This document shows, piece by piece, positions 7,353 through 15,384 of a stretch of DNA of 64,000 nt. How positions within the stretch are numbered: position 1 is the first letter of the stretch; every line of letters starts with the position of its first letter. Origin of the DNA: Amycolatopsis albispora. GTDB lineage: Bacteria; Actinomycetota; Actinomycetes; Mycobacteriales; Pseudonocardiaceae. The stretch lies in contig NZ_CP015163.1 of assembly GCF_003312875.1 (NCBI RefSeq), positions 248,001 to 312,000 of the forward strand, written 5' to 3'. Below the pieces are notes generated by a model that was given only the letters and a program-made list of their open reading frames with translations, was not told the DNA's origin and searched no databases. Both the position numbers and the translations under genes were made by a program.

Positions 7353-8174
7353 CTAGCGCAGGAACTCCAGCAACCGCGCGGCGACCACGGCGGGCTGCTC
7401 CTCGGCCAGGAAGTGCCCGCATTCGGCGATTCCGGCGCCCGTCACGTCCTCGGCGTAGTCGCGCCAGATCTCCAGCGCGGGCAGCGTGCCGAGCAGCCCG
7501 GCCTCGCCCCACATCGCCAGCACGGGCATGGTCAGCTTGCGTCCGGCGTCGGCTTCGTCGTGCTCGTCGTCGTCCGGGAAGGACGCGCGGTAGTCGTCGA
7601 ACCCGGCCCGCAGCGCGCCGGGCGCGGAGAACGCTCGGACGTACTCGCCGGCGGCGTCGAGGCCCTGGCGCTGGTAGGTCCAGCGCTCGAAGAAGTAGCC
7701 GAGGTAGGCGGCGATGTTCTGCCCCGCCAGCAGTTCCGGCAGGTCCGGCTGCAGGTGGAACAGCCAGTGCCAGTAACCCCGCGCGGTGCGCGCGTCGATC
7801 CGCCGCCACATCTCCCTGGTCGGGATGATGTCCAGCACGGCGAGCCTGGCCACCTCGTCCGGGCGGTCCAGCGCCCAGCGGTGCGCCACCCGGCCGCCGC
7901 GGTCGTGCCCGACCACGCTGACCCGCTCGAAACCCAGGTGCCGCACCAGTTCCGCCATGTCGGCGGCCATGGTCCGCTTGTCGAAGCCGGTGCGTGGCTT
8001 GTCCGTCAGCCCGTAACCACGCAGGTCGGGTGCGATGACGGTGTGGTGCTCGGCCAGCGCCCCGAAGATCTTGTGCCAGCAGTAGGAGGTCTGCGGCCAG
8101 CCGTGCAGCAGCACCACCGGTGGCCCGTCCCCGGCCTGCCGGTAGTGCACTCGAATCCCGTTCACCGTGGCCAT
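7353..8174 (-). CDS. Alpha/beta hydrolase, fluoroacetate/haloacid dehalogenase-like
   Basis: A cytoplasmic alpha/beta-hydrolase resembling fluoroacetate dehalogenases and epoxide hydrolases. It has an oxyanion HGWPQTSYCWH loop, the nucleophile Asp in VVGHDRGGR (with the following Arg residues that bind the carboxylate in fluoroacetate dehalogenase), a cap-domain YWHW matching the His-Trp halide pocket, and a catalytic His in CGHFLAEEQP. I chose the ATG at 8174, which has GGAG six bases upstream; an ATG at 8186 adds four residues. It is divergent from the CGNR-type gene with an inverted repeat between them. Substrate cannot be set from sequence. Confidence 0.85.
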   Translation of the reverse strand: MATVNGIRVHYRQAGDGPPVVLLHGWPQTSYCWHKIFGALAEHHTVIAPDLRGYGLTDKPRTGFDKRTMAADMAELVRHLGFERVSVVGHDRGGRVAHRWALDRPDEVARLAVLDIIPTREMWRRIDARTARGYWHWLFHLQPDLPELLAGQNIAAYLGYFFERWTYQRQGLDAAGEYVRAFSAPGALRAGFDDYRASFPDDDEHDEADAGRKLTMPVLAMWGEAGLLGTLPALEIWRDYAEDVTGAGIAECGHFLAEEQPAVVAARLLEFLR

Positions 8175-8193
8175 CTTCGACTCCATGCTGTCG

Positions 8194-8218
8194 TTCTAAC
8201 CATATGAACCGGTTAGAA
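8194..8218. promoter_or_regulatory. Operator between hydrolase and CGNR gene
   Basis: A perfect 8-bp inverted repeat TTCTAACC (8194-8201) / GGTTAGAA (8211-8218) with a 9-bp spacer lies in the short divergent region. It ends 7 bp before the GTG of the CGNR gene, so it is well placed for autoregulation and control of the hydrolase. Confidence 0.7.
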
Positions 8219-8225
8219 TCAAGCG

Positions 8226-8762
8226 GTGGACTGGATCTTCGACGGTGGCCGGCCCTGCCTCGACCTGGTCAACACCCGCCGTGACCGGCACCTCGGCGGG
8301 CGTGAGCTGCTGACCTCACCGGCCGCGCTGGGGGAGTGGCTGGTGGCGGCCGGGCACGTGGAACGCCGCCCGCGTGTCACGGCCGACCAGCTGGCGCTCG
8401 CGGTGCGGTTGCGCGAGGCCATCGACAGGCTCACCCGCGGCGGCACACGACCCGCGGACGTGCGACTGGTCAACGACGTCGCGACGACCGCGCCGGTGCC
8501 GCAGCTGCGGATCGGCGCCGACGGCCCGCGGTGCGCGCGCCGCTCGGCGGCGGGCCCGGTCGCCGCGGTGCTCGGCGAGCTGGCCGCCGACACGATCGAC
8601 GTGGTGGTGGCCGGTGAGCTGGTCCGGATCTGCGCGTCGGACCGGTGCGGGCTGCGCTTTCTCGACGCGTCACCGCGGCGCAACCGGCAGTGGTGCTCGA
8701 TGGCCCGCTGCGGCAACCGGGCCAAGGCGCGGGCGCACTACGCGCGGCGTGAGTCCACTTGA
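8226..8762 (+). CDS. CGNR zinc-finger / ABATE domain regulator
   Basis: A 178-residue protein of the CGNR family, whose members combine an N-terminal stress-related ABATE domain (here GGRPCLDLVNT near the start) with a C-terminal zinc finger. The finger ligands are visible as CASDRC ... WCSMARCGNR near residues 139-162, followed by the basic RAKARAHYARR tail. These proteins are thought to bind DNA and regulate a neighbouring gene. Divergence from the dehalogenase-like hydrolase around a shared 25-bp operator supports that. Start is GTG at 8226; the 3' end overlaps the convergent AraC gene by 25 bp. Confidence 0.88.
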   Translation: MDWIFDGGRPCLDLVNTRRDRHLGGRELLTSPAALGEWLVAAGHVERRPRVTADQLALAVRLREAIDRLTRGGTRPADVRLVNDVATTAPVPQLRIGADGPRCARRSAAGPVAAVLGELAADTIDVVVAGELVRICASDRCGLRFLDASPRRNRQWCSMARCGNRAKARAHYARREST

Positions 8763-9496
8763 GACCGTCCGTGCGTGCCCGGCGTGTGGCCGAAGGCGCG
8801 GCGGAAGACGTCGATGAACGCGCTGGTGGACGACCAGCCGCAGGCGTGCGCCACGGTGGTCACCGGCGTGTGCTCGGCCAGCAGCACCAGCGCGTGGTAG
8901 AGCCGCAGCTGGGTGCGCCACTGCGGGAAGGTCATGCCGAGATCGGCTTTGAAGAGCCGGGTCAGCGTGCGCTCCGACGCGCCGACCTGCGTGCCGAGCG
9001 TGGCCAGCGTCCGGTTGTCGGCCGGGTCGGCACGCAGCAGCGCGCACACCTCGCGCAGCCGGGGATCGGTGGGGCTGGGCAGGTGCACCGGCTGCTGGGG
9101 TGAGGCGCGGAGCTGGTCGAGCAGCACGGCCCGCAGCCGACGCCGTTCCGGCGTGTCTTCACGCGGCGGCCGGGTGTAGGCGAGGATCAGCTCCCGCAGC
9201 AGCGGCCCGACGTCCAGCACGCTCGGCGCGGTCAGGCCCAGCGGGTTGTCGGGCAGGCCGACCAGGTGGAGTTCGAGTTCGCCGTGTGCGTGGTGGGCGT
9301 GCACGGTCCCGGCGGGCACCCAGATGGCGCGGGTGGCCGGGGCGACCCACGAACCCCGGTCGGTGGTGATCGCCAACACGCCGCGGGCCGCGTACACGAT
9401 CTGGTGCTCGTCGTGCCGGTGCGCGCTGATCCCGGCACCCGCGGCCAGCGACTGCACCCGGGTGGGCGCGCCGGGCAGGTGGCGGATTTCCGTCAT
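8738..9496 (-). CDS. AraC-family regulator with N-terminal cupin
   Basis: A 252-residue transcription factor. Residues about 15-90 form a cupin-like sensor (HRHDEHQIVYA ... VPAGTVHAHHAHG), and residues about 150-250 carry two AraC helix-turn-helix motifs (LGTQVGASERTLTRLFKADLG and VAHACGWSSTSAFIDVFRRAFGHTPG). It is divergent from an MFS exporter and is probably its regulator. The ATG at 9496 lies inside a 17-bp palindrome (9495-9511), so the transcript may be leaderless or the protein may repress itself by covering its own start. The stop overlaps the end of the CGNR gene. Confidence 0.88.
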   Translation of the reverse strand: MTEIRHLPGAPTRVQSLAAGAGISAHRHDEHQIVYAARGVLAITTDRGSWVAPATRAIWVPAGTVHAHHAHGELELHLVGLPDNPLGLTAPSVLDVGPLLRELILAYTRPPREDTPERRRLRAVLLDQLRASPQQPVHLPSPTDPRLREVCALLRADPADNRTLATLGTQVGASERTLTRLFKADLGMTFPQWRTQLRLYHALVLLAEHTPVTTVAHACGWSSTSAFIDVFRRAFGHTPGTHGRSQVDSRRA

Positions 9497-9511
9497 AAAA
9501 TGGCATTTTAT
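9495..9511. promoter_or_regulatory. Palindromic operator at araC start
   Basis: ATAAAATGGCATTTTAT is a perfect 17-bp palindrome around a central G, and is AT-rich in a GC-rich region. It overlaps the start codon of the AraC gene and lies 39 bp before the MFS start. A minus-strand TAAAAT within it could be a -10 element for a leaderless araC transcript. Confidence 0.6.
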
Positions 9512-9550
9512 CGGAAGTGCGACACCGGCTCCGGCGGCGAGCATGACCGG

Positions 9551-10732
9551 GTGCGGAACAAGTCGATCATCCTGCTGTCGGCCGGGCACGCCTGCGTGGA
9601 CGTGTACCAGGGCTCGGTGGCCGCGCTGGTGCCGTTTTTTGTCGCCGAGCGCGCGTACGGGTACGCGGCGGCGTCGGGCATCGTGCTCGCGGCGTCGCTG
9701 CTGTCTTCGGTGGCGCAGCCGCTGTTCGGGGCGCTGACCGACCGGTGGGCGATGCCGTGGCTGCTGCCGGTGAGCACGTTCCTCGGCGGGCTGGGCGTGG
9801 CGCTCAGCGGGGTACTGGGTTCCTACGCGTGGACGCTGGTTTTTGTGGCGGTGTCGGGCATCGGCGTGGCCGCGTACCACCCGGAAGCCGCCAGGGTGGC
9901 GCGGATCGCCAGCGCCGGCAGGCACACCGCGATGGGGTGGTTCTCGCTCGGCGGGAACCTCGGTTTTGCGGTCGCGCCCCTTCTGGTCGCCGTGGTGGTG
10001 GGCATCGGCGGGCTGCGGTGGTCACCGCTGCTGGTGGTGCCCGCGCTCGTGGGCAGCGTGCTGTGCCTGCCCGTGCTGCGCGCACTGCACCGCCCGGCGC
10101 GGACCGGTGAATCGGCGGCGTGCGGCGGGACCGACGACTGGCGCTCGTTCCTGCGGTTGTCCGCGGCCGTGGTCTGCCGGTCGATCGTTTTTGTCGGGCT
10201 GGGCACGTTCATCGCGCTGTACGCGCAGCAGCGGGCCGGCGGCGGTGCGAGGGCGGGCAGCGTGGCGTTGTTCCTGCTCTACCTCGGCGGGGCGGTGGGC
10301 ACGCTGCTGGGCAGCAGGCTGGCGGACCGCTGGGACCGCGTCACCGTGGTGCGGTGGTCGTGCCTGGGCACCATCGGCGCGCTCGCGGGCGTGGTTTTTG
10401 TGCCGGGGCCGCTGTTCTACGTCTTCACCGTGCTGACTTCCGCGGGGTTGTACGTCCCGTTTTCGCTGCAGATCACGCTCGCGCAGGACTACCTGCCGGG
10501 CAGGGTCGGCACGGCGGGCGGGGTCACGCTCGGGCTGACGGTGAGCGTCGGCGGCCTCGCCAGCCCCGCGCTCGGCACGCTCGCCGATCACACCACGTTG
10601 CAGGTGGCCCTCATGCCCCTGATCGTGCTGCCCGCACTGGGCTGGCTGGCGATCCGCACGCTGCGTGAACCCGGCCAGCTTCGTCCACTTAGGACCGAAG
10701 CCGGATGGTTGCCCGCCCGGTCACGCGGGTAA
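9551..10732 (+). CDS. MFS exporter, fosmidomycin-resistance (Fsr) type
   Basis: A 12-helix major facilitator of about 393 residues, related to the Fsr/YnfM-like group: HACVDVYQGSVAALVPFF at the N-terminus, LFGALTDRW at the conserved loop 2-3 motif, GIGVAAYHPEAARVA and SLGGNLGFAVAPLL in helices 4-5. I start it at GTG 9551; an in-frame ATG at 9500 would add 17 residues but falls inside the palindromic operator. The divergent AraC regulator suggests inducible export. The substrate is unknown; fosmidomycin-type naming reflects family only. Confidence 0.85.
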   Translation: MRNKSIILLSAGHACVDVYQGSVAALVPFFVAERAYGYAAASGIVLAASLLSSVAQPLFGALTDRWAMPWLLPVSTFLGGLGVALSGVLGSYAWTLVFVAVSGIGVAAYHPEAARVARIASAGRHTAMGWFSLGGNLGFAVAPLLVAVVVGIGGLRWSPLLVVPALVGSVLCLPVLRALHRPARTGESAACGGTDDWRSFLRLSAAVVCRSIVFVGLGTFIALYAQQRAGGGARAGSVALFLLYLGGAVGTLLGSRLADRWDRVTVVRWSCLGTIGALAGVVFVPGPLFYVFTVLTSAGLYVPFSLQITLAQDYLPGRVGTAGGVTLGLTVSVGGLASPALGTLADHTTLQVALMPLIVLPALGWLAIRTLREPGQLRPLRTEAGWLPARSRG

Positions 10733-10792
10733 CCGGGGCCCAGCGGGGCCGTGGAGCGGCCCGCCGGTCTGGCAGGAAGCGGGTGGAGTGCG

Positions 10793-11299
10793 TTGGTTCA
10801 GGTGAAGGTGCACGGGGTGGCCCTGCTGCCGCCGGACGAGGCACCGGTGATGCTGCTGCGGGAGATCGAGGGCAGGCGGCGGTGGCTGGCCGTGTCGATC
10901 GGGGCGCCGGAGGCGACCGCGCTGATCGCGGCCTGCCAGCGCGTCGAGCACCCGCGGCCGGACACGATCGAGCTGATCGGGCAGGTGATCGAGTCCTTCG
11001 GCGGCCGGGTGCAGCGGGTCGAGGTGACCGCGCTGGAGGCGGGCGTGTTCTTCGCCGACCTGGTGCTGAGCGACGGGGTGCACGTCTCGGCGCGGCCCAG
11101 CGACGCGGTGGCCATCGGCGTCCGGGCGGGGGCGCCGCTCGAAGTGCCCGAGTCGGTGCTCGGGGTGGCTTCGGTGGAACTCGACCTGGTCGATGAGGAC
11201 GAGGCCGGGCCGGAGGTGGAGCAGGAGGTCGCGGACTTCCGCAGCCAGCTCGACGACGTCACCGCCGAGGACTTCGGGGAGCCACCACCAGAGCGGTGA
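10793..11299 (+). CDS. Bifunctional nuclease family protein (DUF151)
   Basis: About 168 residues. The first two-thirds are the BFN/DUF151 domain (VHGVALLPPDEAPVMLLRE, then the conserved AVSIGAPEATAL and ARPSDAVAIGVRAGAPL segments). The tail is acidic (VDEDEAGPEVEQEV), as in many actinobacterial members. Plant and thermophile relatives have been reported to have DNase/RNase activity; the role in actinomycetes is unclear. A TTG at 10793, eight bases after GGTGGAG, gives the usual family N-terminus; GTG at 10802 is an alternative. A 16-bp perfect hairpin follows. Confidence 0.85.
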   Translation: MVQVKVHGVALLPPDEAPVMLLREIEGRRRWLAVSIGAPEATALIAACQRVEHPRPDTIELIGQVIESFGGRVQRVEVTALEAGVFFADLVLSDGVHVSARPSDAVAIGVRAGAPLEVPESVLGVASVELDLVDEDEAGPEVEQEVADFRSQLDDVTAEDFGEPPPER

Positions 11300-11322
11300 C
11301 ACCGGAGTGGTGACGCAAGGGC

Positions 11323-11371
11323 GGGTGGCTCGTCAGGCTGGTCCGTGCGACACCTGCCTGACGAGCCACCC
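11323..11371. terminator. Long hairpin after the DUF151 gene
   Basis: GGGTGGCTCGTCAGGC (11323-11338) pairs perfectly with GCCTGACGAGCCACCC (11356-11371) around a 17-base loop, 24 bp after the stop. There is no U-tract, as is common for actinomycete terminators. Confidence 0.55.
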
Positions 11372-11431
11372 TGCGCGGGAACGGCAGCTCGGCGCCCGGG
11401 GCGAGGCCGCCGGCGCCATTCCGGTCTTCCG

Positions 11432-11473
11432 GCCGGGTGGTTCCTCCCGTTTTCAGCCGGGTGGTTCCTCCCG
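11432..11473. repeat. 18-bp tandem direct repeat
   Basis: GCCGGGTGGTTCCTCCCG occurs at 11432-11449 and 11456-11473, offset by 24 bp (eight codons). On the minus strand each copy encodes REEPPG in one frame, and the first copy met forms the C-terminus of the small ORF ending at 11453. It looks like a local duplication of the end of that ORF. Confidence 0.7.
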
Positions 11474-11590
11474 GGTTCGGTGTGCCTCGCGGTTGGCCAG
11501 CTCCCGCTGGGCCTCCGGCGACAGCTCATCGGCGCCGCTCAGTTCCCGGTCGGTGGTGCGATCGGGCTCTTCGGGCTCGGAAGAAGTCAT
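11453..11590 (-). CDS. Small hydrophilic protein, unknown
   Basis: A 45-residue, highly charged ORF beginning MTSSEPEEPDR and ending THREEPPG-like (TREEPPG). It has no hydrophobic segment and no recognised domain. The ATG at 11590 is divergent from the PfkB kinase gene 55 bp away. The composition (Glu/Asp/Arg-rich, disordered) resembles small actinobacterial hypothetical proteins, and codon third positions are GC-rich. Evidence is limited to the open frame and context, so it may not be a gene. Confidence 0.4.
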   Translation of the reverse strand: MTSSEPEEPDRTTDRELSGADELSPEAQRELANREAHRTREEPPG

Positions 11591-11645
11591 GACCACGCGG
11601 TACCCGGTGTGCCGGCTGGCAAACCTCCGTTTCCGGCAAGCGCCG

Positions 11646-12581
11646 ATGGGTAACCGCGCGAACGTGGACGAACGTGCTCCCGAAGTGGTGGTAGCCGGGC
11701 AGGTCGGCCGCGATCTGGTGCTGCACGTCCCGGAACTGCCACCACCACACGGTTCCGCCGAAGTCGGCCGGCGGCAGGAGATGCTGGGCGGCAAGGGCGC
11801 CAACATCGCGGTCGCGCTGGCGCAGCTGAGTGCGGCGGTGAGCTTGATCGGGGTGGTCGGTGACGACCGCGTCGCCGACGACGTGCTCGCTCGTGCGCAG
11901 GCCGACGGCATCGACACCAGGTGCGTCGTCCGCCGCCCCGGCGCCGAGACCGGGCTGATCGTCGAACTGCTCACCGAAGACGGCCACTGGCGCTACCTGG
12001 AACACCTGCCCGAGAAGCTGACCGAGGACGACATCCAGGCCGCCGCGCCCACGCTGACCGCGGCTTCCTCCGTGGTCGTGCAGCTCCAGCAACCCTCCGA
12101 CGCCGCGCTGGCCGCCGCGCGCATGGCCAACGGGCGCGTGGTGCTCGATGGCGCACCCGCCGACAACACCAGGGCGCTGCTGGCGTCGGCCGACGTGCTG
12201 CGCGTCGACCAGCGCGAAGGCGAGCTGCTGACCGGTTACCAGCTGGATTCAGCCGAAGCGGCCCTGCGTGCCGGACGTGAACTGCTCGACCAAGGCCCTT
12301 CGCTGGTGGTGCTCGAAGCGGGCCAGGACGGCAACGCGTTCGTCTGGCCCGACGGGGAAGTGGTGCTGCCGCTGACCGGCGGACGGCCCGTCGACACCAC
12401 GGGCGGTGGTGACGCCATGGTCGCCGCGCTCACCTTCGCGCTCACCCGCGGCGCCGGACCGCACAAGGCGGCCGCGCTGGCGGTGGCCGCTTCGGGAGCC
12501 ACCGTCGCGCGGCCGGGCGGGCGGCCGGATCTCGCCGCCGGGGAACTGGCACCGCACCTGGCCGAGCTGGCCCGCTCGTGA
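11646..12581 (+). CDS. PfkB-family carbohydrate kinase (ribokinase-like)
   Basis: An ATP-dependent sugar or nucleoside kinase of 311 residues. The N-terminal PfkB signature is present (GGKGANIAVALAQL near residues 58-71). The C-terminal signature DTTGGGDAMVAAL carries the catalytic Asp and the anion hole. VLDGAPADNT and VDQREGELLTG are typical ribokinase-fold positions. The ATG at 11646 was chosen because it leaves the usual short lead before VVVAGQVGRD. It is monocistronic and followed by a strong hairpin. Substrate cannot be assigned; ribokinase is the nearest named type. Confidence 0.85.
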   Translation: MGNRANVDERAPEVVVAGQVGRDLVLHVPELPPPHGSAEVGRRQEMLGGKGANIAVALAQLSAAVSLIGVVGDDRVADDVLARAQADGIDTRCVVRRPGAETGLIVELLTEDGHWRYLEHLPEKLTEDDIQAAAPTLTAASSVVVQLQQPSDAALAAARMANGRVVLDGAPADNTRALLASADVLRVDQREGELLTGYQLDSAEAALRAGRELLDQGPSLVVLEAGQDGNAFVWPDGEVVLPLTGGRPVDTTGGGDAMVAALTFALTRGAGPHKAAALAVAASGATVARPGGRPDLAAGELAPHLAELARS

Positions 12582-12658
12582 CCGATCGAGACCGCTTGTG
12601 ATCGCTCGAGTCGCGGGCAGGCCGCGGTCGCGGCGCTGCTGGGCGACCGCGTCGAGCA

Positions 12659-12685
12659 CCACGGCCGAGTCCACCTCGGCCGTGG
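12659..12685. terminator. Hairpin between convergent genes
   Basis: CCACGGCCGAG / CTCGGCCGTGG form an 11-bp perfect stem around a five-base loop between the kinase gene (ends 12581) and the ChaB gene (ends 12702). It probably ends transcription from both sides. Confidence 0.5.
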
Positions 12686-12701
12686 ACTTCGCTAGGCCGC
12701 C

Positions 12702-13100
12702 TCAGCCGCGCGCCTTCGCGGTTTCGCGGCGGCTGCTCTTTTCGAGCGCGTGCACCAGGTCCTCTTTGGACATGCGTGACCGCCCGGGAATGCCTAGCTG
12801 GCGGGCGCGTTCGTAGAGATGGGTTTTGCTGGCGTTGGCGTCCACGCCGCCGTGCGTCGGCCGGGGGGGCTGCCCGGCGCCGCCCGCCGCCTGCGGGTCG
12901 GACGGGCCGCGCCCCTGTTTCGGCTCCCAGTGGTCACCGACCTTTTCGAAGCCGTGCTTCAGCGCGGAGAACGCGGTCTGCTGCGCGCGACGGCCGGGGC
13001 CGTAGGTGCGCAGCGCGGAATCGTGGGCCTTCACCCAGGTGTCCTGGGCCTTGCGCGGGGATCGCCGCAAGGTGCTGGGCAGGTCTTCGCGACCGGGCAT
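12702..13100 (-). CDS. ChaB-family protein with C-terminal SAP/Rho-N-like segment
   Basis: A 132-residue basic protein. Residues 1-60 match ChaB (DLPSTLRRSPRKAQDTWVKAHDSALRTYGPG ... AFSALKHGFEKVGDHWEPK). After a Pro/Gly-rich linker, the last 40 residues (KTHLYERARQLGIPGRSRMSKEDLVHALE) have the helix-extended loop-helix look of SAP/Rho-N domains that bind nucleic acid. This two-part architecture is common in actinobacteria. Its function is not established; the old cation-transport naming of ChaB is doubtful. Confidence 0.85.
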   Translation of the reverse strand: MPGREDLPSTLRRSPRKAQDTWVKAHDSALRTYGPGRRAQQTAFSALKHGFEKVGDHWEPKQGRGPSDPQAAGGAGQPPRPTHGGVDANASKTHLYERARQLGIPGRSRMSKEDLVHALEKSSRRETAKARG

Positions 13101-13177
13101 GTCCTTGCTCCCTCCTGCCTCGGTTACCCCACGCGCCTACCCGGCGGGCCGCGCTTCAAACGCGGCCCGCCAGGCGG

Positions 13178-14269
13178 TCACGGATGGGCCAGGCCCGCCA
13201 TCAGCAACCCGGTGAAGTGCTTCATGTCGGCCTTCAGGCACGCGGGCTGCGCGTGCTTGCCGTTGCAGCCTTCGGCCCAGGTGCTGCCGTCGCCGTAGTC
13301 GACGAACGTGTGCGGGATCCCGGCGGCGGCCAGGTTGTCCCGCGTTACCAGGTTGGTGTCACGCGCCACGCTTTCGGTCACGGCCTGCACCGGGTTTTCG
13401 GCCAGGTTCCCGCCGTTGCCGGTGTACAGCGCCACGCCCATGCCACGCAGCGACCGCACGTGCTGCGCCGGGCTTTCGGCGTTCCACACCGTGTCCAGCG
13501 GCCACACCGGGACCCCGAAGATGGCGTCCGGCGCCACCGTCGGCGTGCCGCTGCCGGGCAGCTGCGTGGTGGCCACCACGGCCGCCCGCTGCGCCTGGTT
13601 CAGCAGGTCGAGCCCGCCGGAGAAGCTACCGGCGTAGGCGAACAGCTCCGGCCTGCGCTCCGCGTAGTGCATCGCGCCGAAGCCGCCCATCGAATGCCCG
13701 GAGATCGCCCTGCCCTCGCGGGACGCGATCGTGCGCAGGTTCGCGTCGACGAACGGGACCACCTGGCCGAGGTGGAAGTTCTCCCAGTTCTGCGGCCCCA
13801 GCTCGGCGGGCGGGTTGACCCAGTTGGTGTACCAGCCGCGGCCGGAACCGTTGGGCGCCACCGAGATCAGCGGCACGCCACCGGCGGTGGACTCCTCGAA
13901 CATCTGCTGGTTCAGCCGGGTGTCCGGGTAGTCGGGGTGACCGTGCAGGTGGTACTGCACCGGGTACCGCGTGCCGCCGCTGGTGTCGTAGCCCTCCGGC
14001 AGCGTCACCATGATCACGTGCTCACCGGAGACCTGCCCGGCCATCGCCGAGTACCGGGGCACCTCGGTGGATTTGACCACGAACTTGAAGGTGCGCTGGT
14101 GCTCGTCCACCCACCACGGCTGCTTGACCACGGTCAGCCCGTGCCCGTCGGTGAACACCGGCGGCGCGGTCTGCGCCTGTGCGCCGGGAGCGGCGCCGGT
14201 GAGGCCGAGCACCCCGGCCAGCACGATGGCGGCCCCGAGGACCGCCGACTTCCCACGTCGCATGCTCAC
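13178..14269 (-). CDS. Secreted esterase, alpha/beta-hydrolase (Esterase D / antigen 85-like)
   Basis: A 363-residue exported hydrolase. The signal peptide has a basic start, a Leu/Ala core and a cleavage site near AQAQT (about residue 33). The catalytic Ser lies in SGHSMGGFGAMHYA, preceded by a fold-typical LPEGYDTSGGTRYPVQYHLHG segment; the C-terminal His in DMKHF is a candidate catalytic His. The GTG at 14269 overlaps the stop of the upstream serine hydrolase (GTGA); an ATG lies two codons in. As last gene of the overlapping type VII operon it is probably co-expressed with the ESX components. The natural substrate is unknown; cell-envelope esters are plausible. Confidence 0.82.
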   Translation of the reverse strand: MSMRRGKSAVLGAAIVLAGVLGLTGAAPGAQAQTAPPVFTDGHGLTVVKQPWWVDEHQRTFKFVVKSTEVPRYSAMAGQVSGEHVIMVTLPEGYDTSGGTRYPVQYHLHGHPDYPDTRLNQQMFEESTAGGVPLISVAPNGSGRGWYTNWVNPPAELGPQNWENFHLGQVVPFVDANLRTIASREGRAISGHSMGGFGAMHYAERRPELFAYAGSFSGGLDLLNQAQRAAVVATTQLPGSGTPTVAPDAIFGVPVWPLDTVWNAESPAQHVRSLRGMGVALYTGNGGNLAENPVQAVTESVARDTNLVTRDNLAAAGIPHTFVDYGDGSTWAEGCNGKHAQPACLKADMKHFTGLLMAGLAHP

Positions 14270-15384
14270 GACTCTCCTTCACACAGGGCGGTGTCCACCA
14301 CGTCGAGCGACGACGGATCCGCCGTGACGAAGTTGGTGTTGGTCATCACCGAGGCGAACCGGCCGTCGTCGGTGACCATAGTGATCGACGCGTGCCCCGT
14401 GGGCAGCACACCGTTGTGGCCCCAGGCCTCGCCACCACACGAGAGGCCCATGGAGAACAGGCCGAGCCCGTACCCCATCGGCGGATCCGGCGCGAGCGGC
14501 ACGGTGGTGCGCATCTCGGCGAGCGCCTTGGCCGAGACGACCTCACCGGCGGCCAGCGCGCGCTGGAACCGCACCAGATCCTCCATGGTGGACTCCATCG
14601 CCGCGGCCGAACTCCACGAGGACAGCTCGACCAGCGTGGTGGCGTTGTACCAGAAGAAGAAGCCACCCACCCGGATGCCCTGGTAGCCGGGCACGAACGG
14701 GGAAGCCAGCGCACGCTGCCCGCGCGCCGGGAACGACGTGCCGGTGAGCCCGAGCGGGGTGATGATCCGGCTGGTGATCGCGTCACCGATGGACTGCCCG
14801 GTCAGCTTCTCGACCAGCATGCCCAGCACCAGGTAACCGGCGTTGGAGTACAGGTGCGGCCCGCCGGGCGTGCCCTGCGGCGGGTCGTCCATCGCCGCCT
14901 GCACCAGCGCGGCCAGGGTGAAGTGGCCGTCCGGCTCGGCCTTCGCGCCCGCGGGGTCGCGGACCAGCCCGGCGGTGTGGTCGAGCAGCTGCCGCACGGT
15001 GATCACGTTGCCGTCGTAGTTGCCCGTGACCACCCCGGGCAGGTACTTCTCGATCGGCGCGTCCAGTTCGACGAGGCCTTCGTCGAAGAGCTGGAGCACC
15101 ACCGCCGCGGTGAAGGTCTTGGTCTGGCTGCCGATGCGGAAGTGGTCGCCCGGCTTGATCGCGCGCTGCTCGCTGACGCTGGCGGACCCGGCGGACAGCG
15201 TCCAGCTCCCGGCGCCCTGCCCGGCGTGCACGGCCGCGCCGGGACCGGCTTTCTGCTGGTACCGGTTGAGCACTTCCTGGGTGGCGGCGTGCTCTTGGGC
15301 GTGCGCGGCCGGGGTGAGCGCGGCGACGGCGAGCACGGCGGCACCCACCACCGCGGACAGGCGCCGCCTGCCTCGCCCGGTCAT
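14266..15384 (-). CDS. Secreted serine hydrolase, class C beta-lactamase / DD-peptidase fold
   Basis: A 372-residue exported protein of the beta-lactamase-like family. The signal ends near AHAQE (about residue 30). The nucleophile motif SxxK is SQTK, the second motif is YSN (YSNAGY), and the third-box region is HNG in WGHNGVLP. A C-terminal Cys (ALCEGE) recurs in its paralog at 31644-32750. Such proteins act as DD-carboxypeptidases or esterases at the cell wall. The start ATG overlaps the upstream gene by 4 bp and its stop overlaps the esterase, so it is translationally coupled within the type VII operon, which is unusual company for this family. Confidence 0.87.
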   Translation of the reverse strand: MTGRGRRRLSAVVGAAVLAVAALTPAAHAQEHAATQEVLNRYQQKAGPGAAVHAGQGAGSWTLSAGSASVSEQRAIKPGDHFRIGSQTKTFTAAVVLQLFDEGLVELDAPIEKYLPGVVTGNYDGNVITVRQLLDHTAGLVRDPAGAKAEPDGHFTLAALVQAAMDDPPQGTPGGPHLYSNAGYLVLGMLVEKLTGQSIGDAITSRIITPLGLTGTSFPARGQRALASPFVPGYQGIRVGGFFFWYNATTLVELSSWSSAAAMESTMEDLVRFQRALAAGEVVSAKALAEMRTTVPLAPDPPMGYGLGLFSMGLSCGGEAWGHNGVLPTGHASITMVTDDGRFASVMTNTNFVTADPSSLDVVDTALCEGES

